From assembly GCA_965214305.1 (NCBI GenBank), contig OZ243949.1, positions 1,240,001-1,304,000 on the forward strand: DNA of 64,000 bases. The letters run 5' to 3'. How positions within the stretch are numbered: the first letter of the stretch is position 1; each line of letters begins with the position of its first letter. The translations under genes were made by a program, and so were the position numbers. This DNA comes from Azophilus sp965214305. Its GTDB lineage: Bacteria; Pseudomonadota; Gammaproteobacteria; Pseudomonadales; Azotimanducaceae. Positions 1-8,740 of this stretch are shown here, piece by piece. Under the pieces are notes generated by a model. It saw only the letters and a program-made list of their open reading frames with translations, did not search any database and was not told where the DNA came from.

Positions 1-153
1 CGACGCGACCGGGCACCTTACCGCCTAAGGTTGCCGCCTTGCCTCCATGTAGAGGCCAATGCCACCAGGGCATTGCCCAAACCGGTGTGATGGCGACCGC
101 CGGCTTGGCGCCCAAGGCATGGCGTTGGCCCGCAAACCCGAAGTAGTCGTTAC

Positions 154-618
154 ATGAAAAAGAGCATCATCACGATCATCACCGCCTTTTTGTTGCTCAG
201 TGCCTGCGAGCCCAAGGACGAGCGGCCGGGCCTGTGGTTGCGCGGCGAGTTGCAGCCCTTTCCCGATGACTGGAGCTTTACCGCGGAGCATCCGGAAATT
301 GCCCTGCAAGTGGCGGCACCCTATTTTCTACCCCATTCAATCACCATCCTCTGTGCCGAGCACGAAGGCGACCTGTACGTCGCCGCCTACCGTCCCAAGA
401 CGAAGAACTGGCCCGCCTGGGTTACGGAAAATCCCAATGTGGTTCTGAAGATTGGCGAGAACCTCTACGAAGCGCACCTCGCCCGGGTCAATGACCCGAC
501 GGCGATCATCGACGCACTGAGCGCCTACGGAGCAAAATATCGCAGCAGCGGCTCGATTCCGACGAGCGTTTGGTTTTGGCGAGTGGAACCGCGCAAAAAC
601 GATGATAGTCAAAAGTAG
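154..618 (+). CDS. Small secreted lipoprotein, possible split-barrel (PNPOx/nitroreductase-like) fold
   Basis: The protein has 154 residues. It begins with a short basic start, a hydrophobic stretch and a lipobox (LLLSAC, Cys18), so it is very likely lipidated and periplasmic or outer-membrane attached. The mature part contains a segment around residues 65-105 (DLYVAAYRPKTKNW then NPNVVLKIG) that resembles flavin-binding split-barrel proteins of the deazaflavin/PNPOx type. No cofactor-binding residue can be assigned with confidence. The ribosome-binding site before the ATG is weak. It lies 57 bp upstream of gpsA on the same strand, with no functional link visible. The lipoprotein call is seen in the sequence; the fold is an inference. 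Confidence 0.7.
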   Translation: MKKSIITIITAFLLLSACEPKDERPGLWLRGELQPFPDDWSFTAEHPEIALQVAAPYFLPHSITILCAEHEGDLYVAAYRPKTKNWPAWVTENPNVVLKIGENLYEAHLARVNDPTAIIDALSAYGAKYRSSGSIPTSVWFWRVEPRKNDDSQK

Positions 619-675
619 CCGGCGCCCAACCACCGCCACCGCCCTCATGCCACAAATGGAGCGGGAGCAGTCATC

Positions 676-1683
676 ATGGCGAACATAGCCGTTCTGGGGC
701 TTGGCAACTTCGGCACAGCGCTGGCCCGGGTTTGGTCTTTGCACGGCAACCGCGTACAAGGCTGGACAGTTGAGGAGGACGTTTACGACAGCATCCGCAA
801 AACCGGCATCAACGCCAAATACCTACCGGATATAACCTTGCCGGGCGCGGCCGTGTCCATGCGCTTGCAAAACGCTCTGGAGGGGGCGGAAGCGGTGGTG
901 TTGGCGCTGCCTTCCCATGTGATCCTTGAAGTGGTGGACGATGTTGTGCCGCTGTTGTCGGAAGGCCAGGTGCTACTCGATTTGGCCAAAGGTCTGGCAC
1001 CCGGCGAACGGCTCGTCTCCGATGTCATTCACGAGAAACTGCAAGCGGCGGGTTGCGCTAACGACCTCGCCGTGATGACCGGCCCAACCATCGCCCGCGA
1101 ACTCGCCGCCGGGGTTTTAAGCACGGCGCTGGTCGCCTCCGAGAATTTGGACATTGCCCGCGGCCTCGCCGAGCGCCTATCCACCGAGACGCTGCAACTG
1201 CGCTACGCCAACGATCCCCTGGGTGTGGAACTCTGGGGCGCATTCAAAAACGTCATTGCCCTGGCCTGCGGCGTCTGCGACGGCCTCGTTGACGAGGGTG
1301 GCGAGGGTATTGGCGGCGACAACCTCAAGGCCGCCGTGTTCACCGCCGGGTTCCACGAAGGCTGCCGCCTGCTGGCCGCTCTGGGTGCGCAATCCGACAC
1401 GGCTCTGAGCCCGGCCGGGGTGGGCGATCTGTATGTTACCGCCACCTCGCCGCACGGACGCAACCGGCGCACCGGAGAATTACTCGGTTCGGGAAAGCGT
1501 CTCGACGAGGCGCTCGGCAGCACCGTGATGGTGTCCGAAGGTGTGCGCGCCACGCGCCTGTTCGCGGCCCGCGCCGACGCCGAGGGTTTCTCGGCACCTT
1601 TCGTCACCACGGTACTGGCGCTACTCGACGGCGAAATCGAGGCGCGGCGCTGCGTCGAGCAACTATTGCGGCTAGGAGACTAG
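676..1683 (+). CDS. gpsA: Glycerol-3-phosphate dehydrogenase [NAD(P)+]
   Basis: A 335-residue cytosolic enzyme that reduces dihydroxyacetone phosphate to sn-glycerol-3-phosphate for phospholipid synthesis. The N-terminal Rossmann motif GLGNFGTALA is at residues 7-16. The helical C-terminal half carries the family segment GAFKNVIALACGVCDGL with the catalytic Lys, followed by GDNLKAA. Length matches the family (about 330-340). A GGAGCGGGAG stretch about 10 bp before the ATG serves as ribosome-binding site. The last codons run into an interspersed repeat: the TAG stop is part of the CTAG that opens the repeat at 1680. Function is well supported by motifs and length. Confidence 0.95.
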   Translation: MANIAVLGLGNFGTALARVWSLHGNRVQGWTVEEDVYDSIRKTGINAKYLPDITLPGAAVSMRLQNALEGAEAVVLALPSHVILEVVDDVVPLLSEGQVLLDLAKGLAPGERLVSDVIHEKLQAAGCANDLAVMTGPTIARELAAGVLSTALVASENLDIARGLAERLSTETLQLRYANDPLGVELWGAFKNVIALACGVCDGLVDEGGEGIGGDNLKAAVFTAGFHEGCRLLAALGAQSDTALSPAGVGDLYVTATSPHGRNRRTGELLGSGKRLDEALGSTVMVSEGVRATRLFAARADAEGFSAPFVTTVLALLDGEIEARRCVEQLLRLGD

Positions 1684-1760
1684 TGTCCTGTCCGGCTCAT
1701 TCGTGGGTTTTCGGTGCTAGTGTCCTGTCCCGTAAATAAATAGGTTTTAGGCGCTAGGTT
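1680..1760. repeat. Two tandem partial copies of repeat family B (TGTCCTGTCC ends)
   Basis: Two related units of about 40 bp follow each other. Each opens with CTAGTGTCCTGTCC and each runs through GGTTTT before the next CTAG. The second unit (from about 1719) matches the left end of the complete hairpin element at 43697-43853 nearly base for base. The first unit has a different middle (GGCTCATTC), and that variant also appears inverted at about 17304-17318. Only left ends are present here, so these look like truncated or nested insertions after gpsA. Confidence 0.6.
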
Positions 1761-1787
1761 ATACCGGCTACAGGTGGAGACCAGGCA

Positions 1788-2591
1788 TCAGACACCAAAC
1801 CAATGCGCGTCCCTATTGAGTGGTTCGTAGTTCGGCTCGCGTTTCTCCCTAAATGCGGCAAGCGCTTCTTTCGAATCCGGATGACCACTCATACGCACCG
1901 TGCCGCCCTGCTCAAACTCATAGCCCGTTTTCAAGTCCATCCATTCAATGCGATCAAGAATGCGTTTACTGACCCGAACCGCGGTCGGGCTGTATTTTGC
2001 TACCCGGGCTGCGATCCCCTCTGCCCTCTTCATTAGCTGATCCGGCTCACAGACAATCACCGCGGCACCAGCGGCTTCGAAGTCATCCGCCCGCATCGGT
2101 AACCCCGTAAAGTACAGGCGACGTACCAACGGCTGCGGTGCGATTCTGGCCAAGTGACGAGCACCACCCATTACCCCGACCGTGAGTTCGGGCAATCCAA
2201 ATTGGGCATCCTTCGCCGCAACGATAAAGTCGCAAGACCCGGCAATGGCCAGACCAGTGCCTAGCGCAACACCATGCACAGCACCAATTACCGGAACAGC
2301 GCAATCGGAAATGGCGAAAAATGCTTCCCGCACCCGCCACATCCGTTCGGCACCGTTCTCCGGCGTCAGGGTGGCAAATTCCGCCAAGTCATTGCCCGCA
2401 CAAAAAAGTTTTCCCTCGGCGCTCAATAGGATGGCGCGAATATTCTCACTTAATTGATCGATATCACTGAAAAGCTCCTTTATTTCAATGTACATCTCGC
2501 GATTCACCGCGTTAACCGGCGGCCGGTTAAGGCGTACATTGACAACACCGTTGCCTTTGTCGTCCACGATCAAATGTTTGAATTCCGTCAT
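1788..2591 (-). CDS. Enoyl-CoA hydratase/isomerase family (crotonase) protein
   Basis: A 267-residue crotonase-fold protein. Visible are the N-terminal beta segment with NRPPVNAVN, the oxyanion-hole region GNDLAEFA near residue 67, the second segment AVHGVALGTGLAIAGSCDF, and FGLPELTVG, which carries the Glu matching Glu144 of mitochondrial crotonase. The position of the second catalytic Glu (Glu164) falls on Arg in VRRLYFTG, so hydratase activity is not assured; an isomerase or other crotonase reaction is possible. It is transcribed divergently from the hydratase/acyl-CoA dehydrogenase operon at 2871-7108, across a spacer with two palindromes. That suggests a shared catabolic role. Confidence 0.85.
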   Translation of the reverse strand: MTEFKHLIVDDKGNGVVNVRLNRPPVNAVNREMYIEIKELFSDIDQLSENIRAILLSAEGKLFCAGNDLAEFATLTPENGAERMWRVREAFFAISDCAVPVIGAVHGVALGTGLAIAGSCDFIVAAKDAQFGLPELTVGVMGGARHLARIAPQPLVRRLYFTGLPMRADDFEAAGAAVIVCEPDQLMKRAEGIAARVAKYSPTAVRVSKRILDRIEWMDLKTGYEFEQGGTVRMSGHPDSKEALAAFREKREPNYEPLNRDAHWFGV

Positions 2592-2642
2592 TCGTTGGCC
2601 CTCTGTCTTAGCTGCGTTGCCGCATTGTGTCGGGAAGCCCTA

Positions 2643-2701
2643 TTGTTGACAACAAACAGAGTTGCTGCCCATTGGCCAAGGTTTTTGAGTAAAACTCAAA
2701 A
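2643..2701. promoter_or_regulatory. Two palindromes in the divergent promoter region
   Basis: The spacer between two divergent CoA-pathway genes holds TTGTTGACAACAA (2643-2655, perfect 6-bp arms) and TTTTGAGTAAAACTCAAAA (2683-2701, perfect 8-bp arms with a 3-bp centre). Both look like operators for dimeric regulators, perhaps of TetR, GntR or LysR type. The sequence shows the symmetry only; the binding protein is not known. The LysR gene at 15332-16285 is one candidate. Confidence 0.45.
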
Positions 2702-2870
2702 GCCGGTTGACAGCTTTTCGATTCGTCGAGGGATCGGCATGGGTTATCGTATCGTCACAACCGCGTTTGGCCCAGCTACTGAAAGTGCTGAAAACCACAA
2801 GGAATCCTAATCGGAGTCTCGCTGAGCCAACAGAAGATTCATGGAAGCGCAAAGTAGAGGAGGCAAGGCG

Positions 2871-4196
2871 ATGACAAAAGCCGTCGTCCATGAGGCATTC
2901 AAGGTTCACGATAAGCTCGAAAAAGAGTTTGAAAGCGCACTCCAATGGAAACTCATGGATGAAGACATCGAGCGCGCGAAATTGCTGATAGGGATAAAAA
3001 TTGCCAACGACAAATCGAGGGAGCTCTTCACGGAGGCAACACCGGATGCCATCCGCAACTGGGCTTATGGGGTGGGAGATGACAATCCGCTCTACACCGA
3101 CACCGCCTACGGTACCACAACCCGTTGGGGTTCCCAGATTGGACACGGGCCCATGGTTGGACATATAGCATCGTCAATGTACGGCGACCCGATGCCAGAG
3201 GAAATCAAGCGGGCCACCAAGGGGCTCTTCCGCGGCGTTCATGTTTTTGTCTCCGGCGGCACCTGGGATTGGTTCCGACCCCTGTATCCCGGCGACAAGG
3301 TCTTCACCTACAGAGCCGAAGAGTCGGTTCAGAAAAAGAAGTCTGACTTTGCGGACCAATCGGTGATCTTGGTCAGTCGATCAGTAAGCCTAAACCAGCG
3401 CGGTGAGGTACTGGGGGTCTACCGAACGCTGCGTGTAAATACCGAGCGCAAAAAGTCCCGGGAAAAAGGCAAGTACGCTGAAATCAAGCCGGCTGAATAC
3501 ACCGATGAACACTATGAGAAAATCGACAGCATCTATGCCGCCGAACAACCCCGGGGCGCCCTACCCCGTTACTGGGAGGACGTGAACGTCGGCGACCGGT
3601 TGCAGCCAATGGTTAAAGGTCCGTTAACCGTTACGGAAATAATAGCGTTCCACGCGGGCGGCTACGGCTTCTCCCCGTACGGGCTGAGAAGTTCTCGTAT
3701 TGGGTACAAGAACCGGCAGCGCATCAAACCCTTCTACGTCAAAAATGAGCACGGCGTATGGGATGTTGCCCAGCGCCTGCATTGGGACTCGGAATGGGCC
3801 AAGGCCATCGGCAATCCCATGGCATACGACTACGGCGTACTCCGCCAAGCCTGGTTCTACCATTTCGTGTCCGACTGGGCGGGAGACGACGCCTATATCG
3901 AGCGGATGGAGGATTCCATCCGCAAGTTCAACTATATGGGAGACACCCAGTTTCTCTCCGGCAAAGTCGTGGGCAAACGCAAGAGCGATACGCGCCTGCT
4001 GGTCGATCTGGAAATGCGTATGGAGAATCAGCGCGGTAGCGAAACCGCGTACGGGTCGGCCGTGGTGTCATTGCCATCCAAGGCCTATGGTCCGGCTCCG
4101 CTGCCGGCCGTCCCTAGCGACCTGCAGCGAGAGGCTTTGCAGATGTTTGCGCGACACAACCAGATTGCTGCGGCGCGCCGCGTGCCGGGAACATAG
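2871..4196 (+). CDS. Double hot-dog acyl-CoA hydratase (FAS1-like dehydratase / MaoC family)
   Basis: About 441 residues from the chosen ATG, which has a strong AGAGGAGG site 7 bp upstream; an in-frame ATG at 2841 lacks one. The N-terminal half is a FAS1-like/MaoC hot-dog domain with YGVGDDNPLYTD, the equivalent of the D-x-N-P-L-H hydratase motif with Tyr in place of His, as is common in such N-terminal domains. The second half (from PRYWEDVNVGDRL) is a second hot-dog unit. The likely reaction is hydration of an enoyl-CoA. It heads an operon with two acyl-CoA dehydrogenases, 16 bp before the first. MaoC-type hydratases beside paired dehydrogenases are known from steroid side-chain and related degradation. 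The substrate is not known. Confidence 0.82.
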   Translation: MTKAVVHEAFKVHDKLEKEFESALQWKLMDEDIERAKLLIGIKIANDKSRELFTEATPDAIRNWAYGVGDDNPLYTDTAYGTTTRWGSQIGHGPMVGHIASSMYGDPMPEEIKRATKGLFRGVHVFVSGGTWDWFRPLYPGDKVFTYRAEESVQKKKSDFADQSVILVSRSVSLNQRGEVLGVYRTLRVNTERKKSREKGKYAEIKPAEYTDEHYEKIDSIYAAEQPRGALPRYWEDVNVGDRLQPMVKGPLTVTEIIAFHAGGYGFSPYGLRSSRIGYKNRQRIKPFYVKNEHGVWDVAQRLHWDSEWAKAIGNPMAYDYGVLRQAWFYHFVSDWAGDDAYIERMEDSIRKFNYMGDTQFLSGKVVGKRKSDTRLLVDLEMRMENQRGSETAYGSAVVSLPSKAYGPAPLPAVPSDLQREALQMFARHNQIAAARRVPGT

Positions 4197-4212
4197 ACCC
4201 GGGAGAGACGAC

Positions 4213-5343
4213 GTGCGATTCGGATTGACCGAAGATCAGGAACTGATGCGCGACACCATGCGCCGCTTTCTGGAAAATGAAACACCGACGACCGTCATCC
4301 GTGCGCTCTATGAGAATCCGGCGGGGTTCGAACCCAACTGGTGGCGTTCGGCCACGGCACTGGGTTGGGCATTGCTGGCGTTACCGGAATCCGAGGGAGG
4401 CATTACCTTGTCCGGCAGCTTAGGCCAAGATTTAGCGATTGTGGCGGAGGAGCTTGGGCGGGCAGTGGCGCCCGGACCCTTTCTGCCCACCGTGCTGGCG
4501 TTGACAGCAATCGCCGACAGCCCCCATATCGAACGGTTCGGCGATATCATTTCCGCCACAGCGGTTGGCGAGTGCCGACTGGCCTGCGCCTTTGCGGAAC
4601 CCGGAAACCGCTGGGCACCCAGCCATTGGCAGGCAACTGCCGTGCCGGTGAGCGATGGCTGGAGGCTTGACGGTACCAAAGCCTATGTGGAAGCGGGCTA
4701 TGAAGCCGATATGCTGCTGGTTACGGCCCGCGCGCCAAAGGGTTTCGTGCAATTGCTGGTGCCCGCGGACAGGGCCGGAGTTGAGCGACATGCCGGACGC
4801 AGCCTGGATTTCGTGCGACGTTTCGCGACGCTAAGGTTCGCATCGGTCAAGCTGCCGCAAACGGCACTGGTCACGCCGGTGGAACAGGCGCGGTCGAGTA
4901 TTGAACGACAACTGCAGCTTGCACTGCTGCTGCAAAGCGCCGAGACAAATGGCACCATCGAAAAGGCATTCGAGTTAACCTTGGATTACATGAAGCAGCG
5001 TTACGCCTTCGGCCGCCCCATCGCCTCCTACCAAGCTCTGAAGCATCGGCTGGCCGACATGTTGGTTCGCATCCACTCTTGCATGGCCACTACCGACGCG
5101 GGCCTTGATGCCTTTGATCAAGGTGCTGACAACGCCCATATGCTGAGCCGTGTGGCAAAGACCTTCGTGGCGGCCAAGGCAGCCGCCATAGTGAGCGACC
5201 TGGTGCAAATGACGGGTGGCATAGCCGTGACTTGGGAGCATGACCTGCATCTGTACGAGCGCCGGGTGGCGGTTAATCGGGCGACATTTGGTACCCCGGA
5301 GGAACACCGCCTACAGGTTCACCAAGCGTTGCGGACAGCTTAG
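4213..5343 (+). CDS. Acyl-CoA dehydrogenase, small divergent subunit type
   Basis: 376 residues from a GTG start with GGGAGAG just upstream; the reading frame stays open further upstream inside the hydratase gene but that part is not coding. The N-terminus RFGLTEDQELMRDTMRRFL is a standard acyl-CoA dehydrogenase start. The C-terminal region has YAFGRPIASYQALKHRLADM and TWEHDLHLYERR, the latter typical of the smaller partner in heteromeric dehydrogenases. Its own canonical catalytic Glu is not evident. The next gene encodes a second, different acyl-CoA dehydrogenase 10 bp downstream, so the two probably form an alpha2beta2 enzyme. That pairing is inferred from precedent such as ChsE1-ChsE2 and ChsE4-ChsE5 of steroid degradation. 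Confidence 0.88.
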   Translation: MRFGLTEDQELMRDTMRRFLENETPTTVIRALYENPAGFEPNWWRSATALGWALLALPESEGGITLSGSLGQDLAIVAEELGRAVAPGPFLPTVLALTAIADSPHIERFGDIISATAVGECRLACAFAEPGNRWAPSHWQATAVPVSDGWRLDGTKAYVEAGYEADMLLVTARAPKGFVQLLVPADRAGVERHAGRSLDFVRRFATLRFASVKLPQTALVTPVEQARSSIERQLQLALLLQSAETNGTIEKAFELTLDYMKQRYAFGRPIASYQALKHRLADMLVRIHSCMATTDAGLDAFDQGADNAHMLSRVAKTFVAAKAAAIVSDLVQMTGGIAVTWEHDLHLYERRVAVNRATFGTPEEHRLQVHQALRTA

Positions 5344-5353
5344 CGGCGAGCGG

Positions 5354-6586
5354 ATGACTGCCCAAACCTTGGAAACGCTGGAGGAGTTTCGGCTGCGGGC
5401 GCGGGTTTGGGCTGAAGACCACTTGGAGCCCGGCAAACTTGCACAGAGCGGTTGGCAGTCGCAAATGGACGCGCAACGCAAGATTTTCGACGGCGGCTTT
5501 GCGGGTATTGCGGTTCCAAGCAAGTATGGCGGACTCGGACTGACCCTCGAGCACCAGCGCGTGTGGGCCGAAGAGACCGCACCATACGCCCGGCCGACGG
5601 GCTTTTTGGTGTCGCTGGGCATGATATTGCCGACGCTTCTGGACCACGCTACCGAGACAGTGAAACGGCACCACATACCGTGCATGCTCAGCGGCCAAGA
5701 GGCCTGGATTCAATTATTGTCCGAGCCGAACGGAGGCTCTGACTTGGCAGGCGTGTTGACTCGCGCGACCCCGGACGATGACGGCTTTCTCATCAATGGC
5801 TCCAAGATGTGGAGTTCCAACGCCGATACGGCAGCCTACGGTCTATGCCTGGCGCGCGTGGATTGGGATAAGCCCAAACACCAAGGACTGGGAATGTTTG
5901 CGGTACCGCTCAAGGGCAAGGGCGTGACCATTGAGCCCATAGCACCCGTGCAAGGCGGTCCGGCACACTTCTTCATCGAATATTTCGACAATGTTCGGAT
6001 TCCCGCCGCCTACCAGCTCGGTGAGGAGCGTGCGGGCTGGAAGGTGGCCCAACGCCTGCTGTTTCACGAGCGCAACGCCACCGTGGGCGTGGCCTATGGC
6101 TACGGTCTTGACAGCGGCAATGCCTCGGGCGAATCGAGTTGGCGGGTGAATGTGCAAAACATCGCTCGGCAAAACGGCACCTTTGACGAGCCGGTGCTGG
6201 GTGCTCAGATCGCTGAGGACTACATCGACATGGTCGTCGGTCGGCAACTCGCGGAACGCATCAACGCCGGCCTGCGAAATGGCCAGCTTAAGGGGCACTG
6301 GGGTTCCCTGCTCAAGCTGCAATTAGGCATTGATACGCCAAACAACGCAGAACTGGCGCTCGCCTTGACTGGTTCCGACGGCGTCATCTGGGACGGGAAT
6401 GATGATCAAGCGGGAGGCGAGTTGGGTTTGAATTGGCTTAAGGTACGCGGGCTGTCCATTGCCGGGGGAAGCAACGAGATTCAGCGCAATATCGTCAGCG
6501 AGCGCCTGCTTGGCTTGCCACGCGAGCCCGGCGACGACAGAACCGTACCCTTTAGCGAATTGATGAGACGCCGCAAGTCGGGTTGA
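5354..6586 (+). CDS. Acyl-CoA dehydrogenase, partner subunit
   Basis: 410 residues starting MTAQTLETLEEF; the GGCGAGCGG stretch before the ATG is a plausible ribosome-binding site. Middle-domain motif LLSEPNGGSDLAGV (FAD/substrate contact) and C-terminal GLSIAGGSNEIQRNIV are clear. The residue that aligns with medium-chain acyl-CoA dehydrogenase Glu376 is Ala in IAGG, so the base must be elsewhere, as reported for several steroid-degradation dehydrogenases. It forms an operon with the preceding dehydrogenase and hydratase. The pair most likely introduces a double bond into a bulky or branched acyl-CoA; the substrate is an inference. Confidence 0.88.
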   Translation: MTAQTLETLEEFRLRARVWAEDHLEPGKLAQSGWQSQMDAQRKIFDGGFAGIAVPSKYGGLGLTLEHQRVWAEETAPYARPTGFLVSLGMILPTLLDHATETVKRHHIPCMLSGQEAWIQLLSEPNGGSDLAGVLTRATPDDDGFLINGSKMWSSNADTAAYGLCLARVDWDKPKHQGLGMFAVPLKGKGVTIEPIAPVQGGPAHFFIEYFDNVRIPAAYQLGEERAGWKVAQRLLFHERNATVGVAYGYGLDSGNASGESSWRVNVQNIARQNGTFDEPVLGAQIAEDYIDMVVGRQLAERINAGLRNGQLKGHWGSLLKLQLGIDTPNNAELALALTGSDGVIWDGNDDQAGGELGLNWLKVRGLSIAGGSNEIQRNIVSERLLGLPREPGDDRTVPFSELMRRRKSG

Positions 6587-6622
6587 TATAGTTAACGTTG
6601 AAACGCCTTGGAGATAGAGTAA

Positions 6623-7108
6623 TTGTCAGCGAAAAAGCAGGAAAAAAAGAAAATCACTGTGCGCATGACTGAGGAGGAGATCTGGCGGTTTGTTGAAGAT
6701 GGCCATACCGGTATCCTGACTACGCTAAGAAAAGACGGCGTACCGGTCGCCTTGCCGATTTGGTACGCCTGCATCAACCACATCATCTATATCCGGACGC
6801 GCGGCAAGAAGCTAATGCGCATCCAAAACGATCCGCGTTCCAGTTTTCTGGTGGAGGACGGTGAGCACTGGGCCAAGTTGCGCGCTGTCCACATGACAGG
6901 GCGGGCTGACATAGTCAACTTGAATCAAGAGCTATCCCGACTGTTTCGCGCTGAAATAAACAGAAAATACAGTGCTTACCGTACAGCCTCAGCCGCAATG
7001 CCGCAAAAAACACAGGAGGCCTACGCTAAATCGGTGACTGGCGTGGTGCGCTTTACGCCCGACGAGCGCATCTTGAACTGGGATAATGCCAAACTTCTTC
7101 TGGACTAG
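6623..7108 (+). CDS. Pyridoxamine 5'-phosphate oxidase-fold (split-barrel FMN/F420) protein
   Basis: 161 residues from a TTG start (AAAGC-rich N-terminus MSAKKQEKKK) with GGAGAT upstream. The segment GHTGILTTLRKDGVPVALPIWY is the typical first strand pair of PNPOx-like proteins, followed by RTRGKKLMRIQNDPRSSFLVED. Such proteins bind FMN, F420 or heme and many are reductases; the substrate cannot be read from sequence. It lies 36 bp after the second acyl-CoA dehydrogenase and is probably co-transcribed. The stop codon TAG is contributed by the CTAG at the left edge of an interspersed repeat (7105). Confidence 0.8.
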   Translation: MSAKKQEKKKITVRMTEEEIWRFVEDGHTGILTTLRKDGVPVALPIWYACINHIIYIRTRGKKLMRIQNDPRSSFLVEDGEHWAKLRAVHMTGRADIVNLNQELSRLFRAEINRKYSAYRTASAAMPQKTQEAYAKSVTGVVRFTPDERILNWDNAKLLLD

Positions 7109-7188
7109 GAGCCTGGGCCTGCGGAAGTCGCGAAAGCGAAAAGCTGCGAATTCCGAAGGCAGAGGCTCCTGGCTAGTGTCCTGGGTCG
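7105..7188. repeat. Repeat family A copy joined to a family B end
   Basis: The unit runs from CTAGGAGCCT to AGGCTCCTGGCTAG (7105-7175), with inverted ends and an interior TCGCGAAAGCGA. It is followed at once by CTAGTGTCCTGGG, a diverged family B end. The same A-then-B junction (GAATTCCGAAGGCAGAGG then CTAGTGTCCTG) recurs at 43660-43710, showing that the two families travel or recombine together. The first CTAG carries the stop codon of the upstream gene. Confidence 0.7.
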
Positions 7189-7251
7189 CAAAGGATCTGT
7201 GGCGAAGCGCGAGCCAGGGGTCGGGGTGATAAGCACTGGAAAAAGCGACTT

Positions 7252-8553
7252 GTGACTCAGATTGGCAGCAATGATCGCGAAATGCAGCCCCGGGCCCTTT
7301 CGGGTGCCTACAAGGCCTATTTTCTCGGCCTGCTGACGCTCACATACACATTCAACTTCATCGATCGAACGATATTTTCGATCCTGATTCCACCCATCAA
7401 GGCTGAACTGGAGCTTTCGGATACGCAACTGGGGCTGGTCGGCGGCATCGCGTTTGCCTTGTTCTACAGCACACTCGGGCTGCCGATCGCAAAATGGGCG
7501 GACCGCGGCCATCGGCTCAACATCATCACCTTGTGCCTATCGGTTTGGAGTGCGATGACCGCCGCCGGTGCCCTCGTGATGAACTTCTGGCATCTGCTCG
7601 CGGTGCGCATTGGCGTAGCCATCGGTGAAGCTGGCGGCACGCCGCCCGCACACTCCATCATCGGAGATCTGTACGAGCCTCGGCGCCGCACTACCGCCGT
7701 GTCGATCTACCAAATCGGCTCGCCTCTGGGCGGGGCCCTGGGTCTCATTGTCGGCGGGTGGGCGGCCGAGAACTTTGGCTGGCGAAACGCGCTGCTGATC
7801 GTTGGGTTGCCGGGATTGCTACTGGCGCTCTTGCTGCGCGCCACTCTGCGTGAACCACCTCGAGGCCTGTCCGACGCCCGGCAAGGAGATGGGGAGGCAT
7901 CGACCGTTGTCGGCGTCGCTAGGCTTCTGTGGGCCCGCCGCACCTACCGTTACATGATCGCGGGTACGGCATTCACTTCGATCGCAAGCTATGCGCATAT
8001 TCAATGGACCCCGGCCTTTCTAGTGCGCTCCCATGAGTTGGGCCTATCGACAATCGGCTTTTTGCTGGGCGCGTTCAGTCTTGTGGGAGGGGTGTTGGGC
8101 GTGGCAGCGGGAGGCTATTTGTCGGATAAGCTCGCCGAGCGTCACCCGAAGTGGTGGATGTTGACCCCCGGGTTCGGGATCCTTGTCGGCCTACCGTTCG
8201 CGATGGCGGCGTTACTGCTGACGGACATCACCCTGGTGCTGGTCTGCTTGTTCATCCCATCGCTGACCACAGCCATCTATCCCGGGCCAACCTTTGCAAC
8301 GGCGCAAAAGCTCGTCGGCGTGAAGATGCGAGCAATGGCCGTCGCTTTTTCCCTGTTCGTTGTGACGATGGTGGGGCTGGGTATCGGCCCGCTGCTCGTT
8401 GGCGGAATCAGCGATCTGTTGCGCACAACCTACGGGGAGGATTCGCTGCGCGTATCTCTGCTTTGGATACAGCTACTCAAGCTAGTCTCCGGCTTCCTAT
8501 ACCTCTTAGCCGCAAGCTCAATCGCGGCAGACTTGAAACGGGCACCGGATTAA
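7252..8553 (+). CDS. MFS transporter, Spinster-like subfamily
   Basis: 433 residues with about twelve hydrophobic segments spread over the whole length, so an inner-membrane carrier. The signature between helices 2 and 3, GLPIAKWADRGHR, and the opening FNFIDRTIFSIL are typical of the Spinster-like branch of the major facilitator superfamily. The GTG at 7252 was chosen; an ATG at 7282 is an alternative. It sits between the CoA operon and a TonB-dependent receptor, so it may carry the pathway substrate across the inner membrane. Substrate identity is unknown. Confidence 0.88.
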   Translation: MTQIGSNDREMQPRALSGAYKAYFLGLLTLTYTFNFIDRTIFSILIPPIKAELELSDTQLGLVGGIAFALFYSTLGLPIAKWADRGHRLNIITLCLSVWSAMTAAGALVMNFWHLLAVRIGVAIGEAGGTPPAHSIIGDLYEPRRRTTAVSIYQIGSPLGGALGLIVGGWAAENFGWRNALLIVGLPGLLLALLLRATLREPPRGLSDARQGDGEASTVVGVARLLWARRTYRYMIAGTAFTSIASYAHIQWTPAFLVRSHELGLSTIGFLLGAFSLVGGVLGVAAGGYLSDKLAERHPKWWMLTPGFGILVGLPFAMAALLLTDITLVLVCLFIPSLTTAIYPGPTFATAQKLVGVKMRAMAVAFSLFVVTMVGLGIGPLLVGGISDLLRTTYGEDSLRVSLLWIQLLKLVSGFLYLLAASSIAADLKRAPD

Positions 8554-8601
8554 CGCGCCTTGGCCGTGCGCGGAGCAGGTTTCAAAAAAATCAATGATTG
8601 A

Positions 8602-8623
8602 TTGCGAATTTATCGATTCGCAA
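8602..8623. promoter_or_regulatory. Palindrome TTGCGAAT-N6-ATTCGCAA upstream of the TonB receptor
   Basis: Perfect 8-bp arms separated by six bases, about 120 bp before the receptor start and 49 bp after the MFS stop. There is no T-run after it, so it fits an operator better than a terminator. The regulator is not known. Confidence 0.4.
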
Positions 8624-8740
8624 CGGAGTCGGGGTGGGCTATGGTTTGAGTGAACGTCGAAAGGCTGTCGCGGCCAGTGTGTTGCGCGGTATCCCAAAAT
8701 GACGTTTTGGATCGGTGCGTTTGTTGAGGAGGGAGAAATC

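Noticed and set aside
1..90. Frame open from the window edge and ending TGA at 88-90.
   Set aside because: Only 29 codons, no recognisable protein feature, Arg/Pro-rich as expected by chance in this composition. It could be a gene end but cannot be supported.
3700..4212. Open upstream extension of the first acyl-CoA dehydrogenase frame.
   Set aside because: It overlaps the double hot-dog hydratase in another frame, and the family N-terminus and a ribosome-binding site begin at GTG 4213.
4323..4337. GGGGTTCGAACCCAA, which resembles a tRNA T-arm.
   Set aside because: It is inside the acyl-CoA dehydrogenase coding sequence and no acceptor, D or anticodon arms can be built around it.
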